A DNA stretch of 64,000 bases from Symbiodinium kawagutii. Lineage: Eukaryota > Sar > Dinophyceae > Suessiales > Symbiodiniaceae. Location: contig VSDK01010402.1 in assembly GCA_009767595.1 (NCBI GenBank), positions 78,163 through 142,162 on the forward strand, written 5' to 3'. Positions within the stretch are counted from its first letter, which is position 1. Each line of letters begins with the position of its first letter. A program made the position numbers and the translations under genes. Of this stretch, positions 60,368 through 64,000 are shown in pieces. Below the pieces are notes generated by a model. The model saw only the letters and a list, made by a program, of their open reading frames with translations, made no database searches and was not told where the DNA came from.

Positions 60368-61390
60368 CACACCATATATCAATCATAAACTGGATATACC
60401 ACAAAATGTGCTCAACCCTACACACCACATATATTTTATGGTTACATGTGGATGATATCTCCCATGATGTTGGCAGCTGGCCCCCTCCCAGTCAACCGAG
60501 GTTCCACGAAGCCCACCTGCGCCACGATGTTCCTCAGGGAGGCGCAAGCGGAAATCATAGGGCTAGAAATGTGGTTAGAAGGGACCGCGGCGCCCAGTTA
60601 CGGTATAAGTTGGTGATTTGATCCGCCATTTAGTGGGTAAGTATGAGTAACTATGGTTCATAGTGGTGAATAGCGGCTAATCATGATTAGGAGCTGGTTA
60701 AGAACCTATTTAACAAGCTGGTTAGCATCTACCATTTGGCTAGTAGTTAGCCTACTTATGTTCACCAACTTGGCTAACGTTTGGAGGCCCCACCTTGTAA
60801 TAGTGGTATTCTACTGATTGGTGGATGTTCATGGTGGTATTAACAAGGGATATGATTCACCAGGGTGTATGATTGACCTATGATATTTTTACAAACATTA
60901 GCAGCAAATCATAGATTTTTGGGTGCGCTCAAGAGCGAAAAAGCCGAGATATGCTAGCTATGTTTCATTGCTCAATTCTGGTTCTGGTTAATTCTGGTTG
61001 TAGTTAATCCTATGCTTCCAGTTATACTGGGTCGCCAATCCCAGTTACAACAATGGTGGACACCGGCTGGTTACCTACTATTTCCTGGCAACTGGAAGCA
61101 TAGGGTAAGCTATTGTTGGATAGTGTCGCTTGCTTCGATGTGCAGCGCCGGTTAGTTCCCTAGTTCACCATGGGCATGGGAATTGACCCTATTCTTGGTG
61201 TGTGCTCTCCTGTATAACCATGCTGAATGTAACCAGTTCTTCAGTGGGGGTACACATCCAAGGCGGGGTACACATTCATCATCACACACCATCAGCAACC
61301 ACTTAAAACCACTATTTCCCTATGAAACATCACCAACCACATTCAAGCACTATGGACCACTTAAAACCAGCATGTCCATGCATTTCCACC
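59950..61390. other. Non-coding, element-rich
   Basis: Family B (60020), (CA)n/(TA)n repeat (60334), family D (60697), H (61008) and an E end (61136). A GC-rich patch at 60470-60560 has no safe frame. Confidence 0.6.
60020..60140. mobile_element. Family B element
   Basis: GGGATGTGCCAAAATAGTGG to ACCTATTTTGGCACATACCC inverted ends; core AAAACCAATGGTTTCCCTAG and AAAATGATCATTTTTTGGTG. Second copy 11402-11505 (GGTGCCAAAATACCCCCAAA to TTTTTGGCACATACCC). Related ends near 4440 and 52500. Confidence 0.85.
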
Positions 61391-61576
61391 ATCATAAGGC
61401 TGTGGGTCAAACCCCTGTACCCCTGGTTCCCCATCATTAACCACTGTTTTCCTTATGAGTTTGTTGGTGACTATTCTTCATGAGTGTTGGTTGATTAACT
61501 GCTTGACCCAACTCACCATAAAGCATCCCTCTCCACCACGAGATCCACTCGACAAAGCCCCACGAAACCACCACCG

Positions 61577-61696
61577 CTACTTGCCTCGCTGACCCCCGCA
61601 GACGACTTCATCGCCGAGGCGCATCACCGTCAGCACCACGATGCAGGCGGAGTCATAGTTGCTGATGATGGGCAAACCCACCATCAAACAGGCGTC
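61577..61696 (-). CDS. Candidate terminal exon, 39 residues
   Basis: Acceptor CATTAATCTCAG, then in phase 0 DACLMVGLPIISNYDSACIV, then VLTVMRLGDEVVCGGQRGK and TAG at 61577-61579. Strong G/C third positions. The intron before it is CCATCATTAACC drift on the sense strand. Unrecognised; the hydrophobic start might be membrane-associated. Confidence 0.45.
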   Translation of the reverse strand, partial: DACLMVGLPIISNYDSACIVVLTVMRLGDEVVCGGQRGK

Positions 61697-61959
61697 CTGA
61701 GATTAATGATGGTTGGTTAATGATGGTTAATTAATGATGGGTGGTTGATGATGGTTGGTGATGGTTGGTGATGGCTAATGATGGTTAATGATGGTTAAGT
61801 TAGTAATGGTCAATGATGGTTAGTGATGGTTGATGATGAGTTTGATGATGGGTTTGATGTTGGTTAATGATGAGGCGTCCTGCTAGAACAGGTTGGAAAC
61901 CATGGGAATTAATGATGGTCAGCGATGGTTGATGATAGTGAATGATTGTAGTGATGATT

Positions 61960-63550
61960 ATTAACCATGCTGATTAACAGTTTGGAAACTAAGAATCGTT
62001 GATCATGATGATCTAATAACAGTTTGGAAACAAGCCGATTGGTTGAAAACCAGTAATCATTGATCATGATCAACTATTGATCTTCAAACCGTCATCCTGA
62101 CAGGAGGGGTCGCAATCTGGAAACCTGCAAAGTAGTTCACCATCGTTAACCATCACTACCGACCGTCATTCTCCATCATTCAGCGTCCTTCAACAGCACT
62201 TACCATCATGAAGATCATCATTGACTAAAAGTGTGATTCCTAGACATGGGTCATGTCACTCCCCCAACTGTCCGCGATACTGTAGAACTGAAACGAGCTG
62301 ACGATCTCAAAATATCTCTGGGGCTGCAAAACCACACATCGCGGGCAAATTTCTTCCATCAACAGTAGCCATCAAAAACCTTGGTTGTTCTCAGGTGGTA
62401 TACAAGGTGGGCCCCCAGTAGTTACAAGTAGGGTGATTTTCCTTTGCCGAAAAGTGAACTGGCATCGGTGGTGCAAGCGAGCCACTCAGATTGGATCCCT
62501 AAGAATCAGCTATTGCACATGTCTATATATTTGCTAATCTGTATATGTACAGATCTACACATAGTTGTAAATATACATGCGTACAAGTGCATACACATAT
62601 TGAAGTGTAAACTTGTGTGGAGCATAGAGAGACAGAAAAGAGTGGGATGCTGTGCGAGTGCACTTTATTGGAATTTGTTTGATGATTCCAGTATGCTGAT
62701 CATAGATGCTTTTCCATATCATTCCAATGGTACTGTGGCCCTGCCTTTACCATTTCCAAAAACCAACAAGTGGTAAAACTGAAAAACTCTTGGGCAGGCT
62801 GGGATGAAATTGCACTATTCAAATCTCAAGTGTGGCATTCCTTTGGCAAATGCTCTCTTCTCTTCATGCTACAACAGTTGCCCTTTAGGTCAAGTAGCTT
62901 TCCTTGTAAACTGTGGCCTTCCTCCAAATAACATGTTTTTTTCGTAAGGTACGTGAATCATATTATATTGAAAAAGAATCTTCAGAGAAGCAGAGTTCTT
63001 CGAAACTGTGCCTTGCATCATGGATGCTGCCTGCATTGAAAGGATACATGTTTCCTCCAAAAGGAAACCCATGACAAGATGACCCATGTCATGTCATAAA
63101 AAATACCAACGTTTTGACCTAGAACATGTTGTCAGCAAAGAATCTGAACCAACTATCACTAATCATCGTCAACCAAGCATGGATCATCATTGACCATCAT
63201 TTCACCACCAACCAAACTCTACTTAACCTTTGCAAAAAGCGAATTATGGCTAACCATGAGTAATCCATTATTAATTAATAGTAACCTGAATCAATCATCA
63301 TTATTACTCATCACCGACCATAAACCATCTATATATCCATTAACCATCAATTAGCCAGCCAATTACCAGCTAATTACCAGCTCTTGACTGGTTGGGGGTT
63401 CCAACCCCTATGAAAAAAATAATCAACCAACCATTGCTTAATAATTACCAGCTAATTACCAGCCATTAACCATGAATTAGCCATCAACCATTAACCATCA
63501 ATTTTACATGTATCCATTAACCATCAATTAGCCAGCCAATTACCAGCCAT
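61960..63550. other. Drift, one lone family D end, and a non-repetitive patch
   Basis: Only one end of family D (62401-62434) is present before non-repetitive sequence 62440-63110. There a minus frame (GHLVMGFLLEETCILSMQAA) and a plus frame (LVWSIERQKRVGCCASALYW) are open but unconvincing. CCATCATTAACC drift follows. Confidence 0.5.
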
Positions 63551-63554
63551 GAAC

Positions 63555-63659
63555 CATCCTTTAAAGCCATGAAGAACCTCATTGCCCACGCCACCGCAAC
63601 TGCGACCAGGCAGAGCTTGTTTGGGCCAGGCACCCAGATGGAGTGTTGAATCTCGTAGC
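63555..63659 (-). CDS. Candidate internal exon with a hydrophobic stretch
   Basis: Minus frame GYEIQHSIWVPGPNKLCLVA, then VAVAWAMRFFMALKD, after a possible acceptor TGCTACCACCAAG and before a possible donor GTTCATGG. LCLVAVAVAWAMRFFMAL is long enough for a membrane helix. The repeat drift flips polarity exactly across this island (CCATCA on the plus strand below it, GATGG above). Confidence 0.4.
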
Positions 63660-64000
63660 CTTGGTGGTAGCAGGATCACTGTGGTCATGAATGATGGATC
63701 GCAAACAAAGATGGTTGGTTGTCAAATGAAACTATCTTCGTTCGAAATAAAGGTGGTTAACTATCATTGACCAATTTAACAATCATTATACATCAAAAAT
63801 GTAGTTAAATGATGGTGAACTGATGGTCAAATGATGGTGAATGATGGTGAAATTATACTCATATGATGGTTAGATGATGGTTAAATGATGGTGAAATGGT
63901 GAAATGATAGTTAATGATGAAGTGGTGGTTGATGGTAGAAGAATTGGTGGTTAAATGGTGGTCCATGGTCAATTTTCGTTTGTTGTTGTTAATTGGCTGT

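Overview
The window looks like nuclear DNA of a dinoflagellate, most probably of the coral-symbiont family Symbiodiniaceae. The case rests on four things. One gene joins a ubiquitin-like N-terminus to near-identical RCC1-type repeats carrying the VVTWGS motif. A second is a long array of almost identical ankyrin repeats. Short exon-sized coding islands are scattered through repeat-rich non-coding DNA. There is also a degenerate patch of TTTAGGG, the telomere repeat reported for dinoflagellates. Nothing looks bacterial: there are no operons and no tRNA or rRNA genes. The taxonomic call is inference from style and protein type, since no search could be run.

Two protein genes are clear, both on the minus strand: an ankyrin-repeat gene (29006-30702, with a probable upstream exon at 30776-30916) and a ubiquitin-like/RCC1-repeat gene (40539-42247, broken by an assembly gap at 40908-41126). 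A third segment (25852-26313, minus) encodes a PA-clan (trypsin-like) serine-protease fragment with a GNSGG motif. It sits between the two halves of a short inverted-repeat element. About two dozen further islands look like exons from their open frame, amino-acid mix and plausible AG/GT borders; most are on the minus strand. They are reported individually at low to moderate confidence, because several also have a readable opposite strand and no full gene model can be assembled by eye.

Most of the remaining DNA is two kinds of repeat. (1) At least nine families of short (about 80-200 bp) elements with terminal inverted repeats, called A-I here. A: GGTTTCTCAAAATAGGGG ends. B: TGTGCCAAAATAG. C: ATGGCTGTGGGTCAAAACCC. 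D: TACAAGGTGGGCCCCC. E: GGATGTGCAGC. F: GGCAATGGAAAATCCAC. G: GTTGGTTTCTGATTAGTG. H: CTTCCAGTTGCCAT. I: CTGGTTGGTGGTTTCAA. (2) Degenerate ACCATCATTA / TAATGATGGT minisatellite drifts that flip strand in blocks. There is also a ~0.7 kb tandem triplication (18580-20692), several microsatellites and a split family A element.

The most interesting pattern is that ends of families D, G and I coincide with probable splice sites. The short intron of the ankyrin gene is itself a family I copy. A well-supported exon at 13329-13447 ends exactly where a family D terminus (GTGGGCCCCC) begins. The protease fragment is bordered by the two halves of a family G element. Together this suggests several small DNA-transposon-like families acting as introners (elements that create introns) in one genome neighbourhood.
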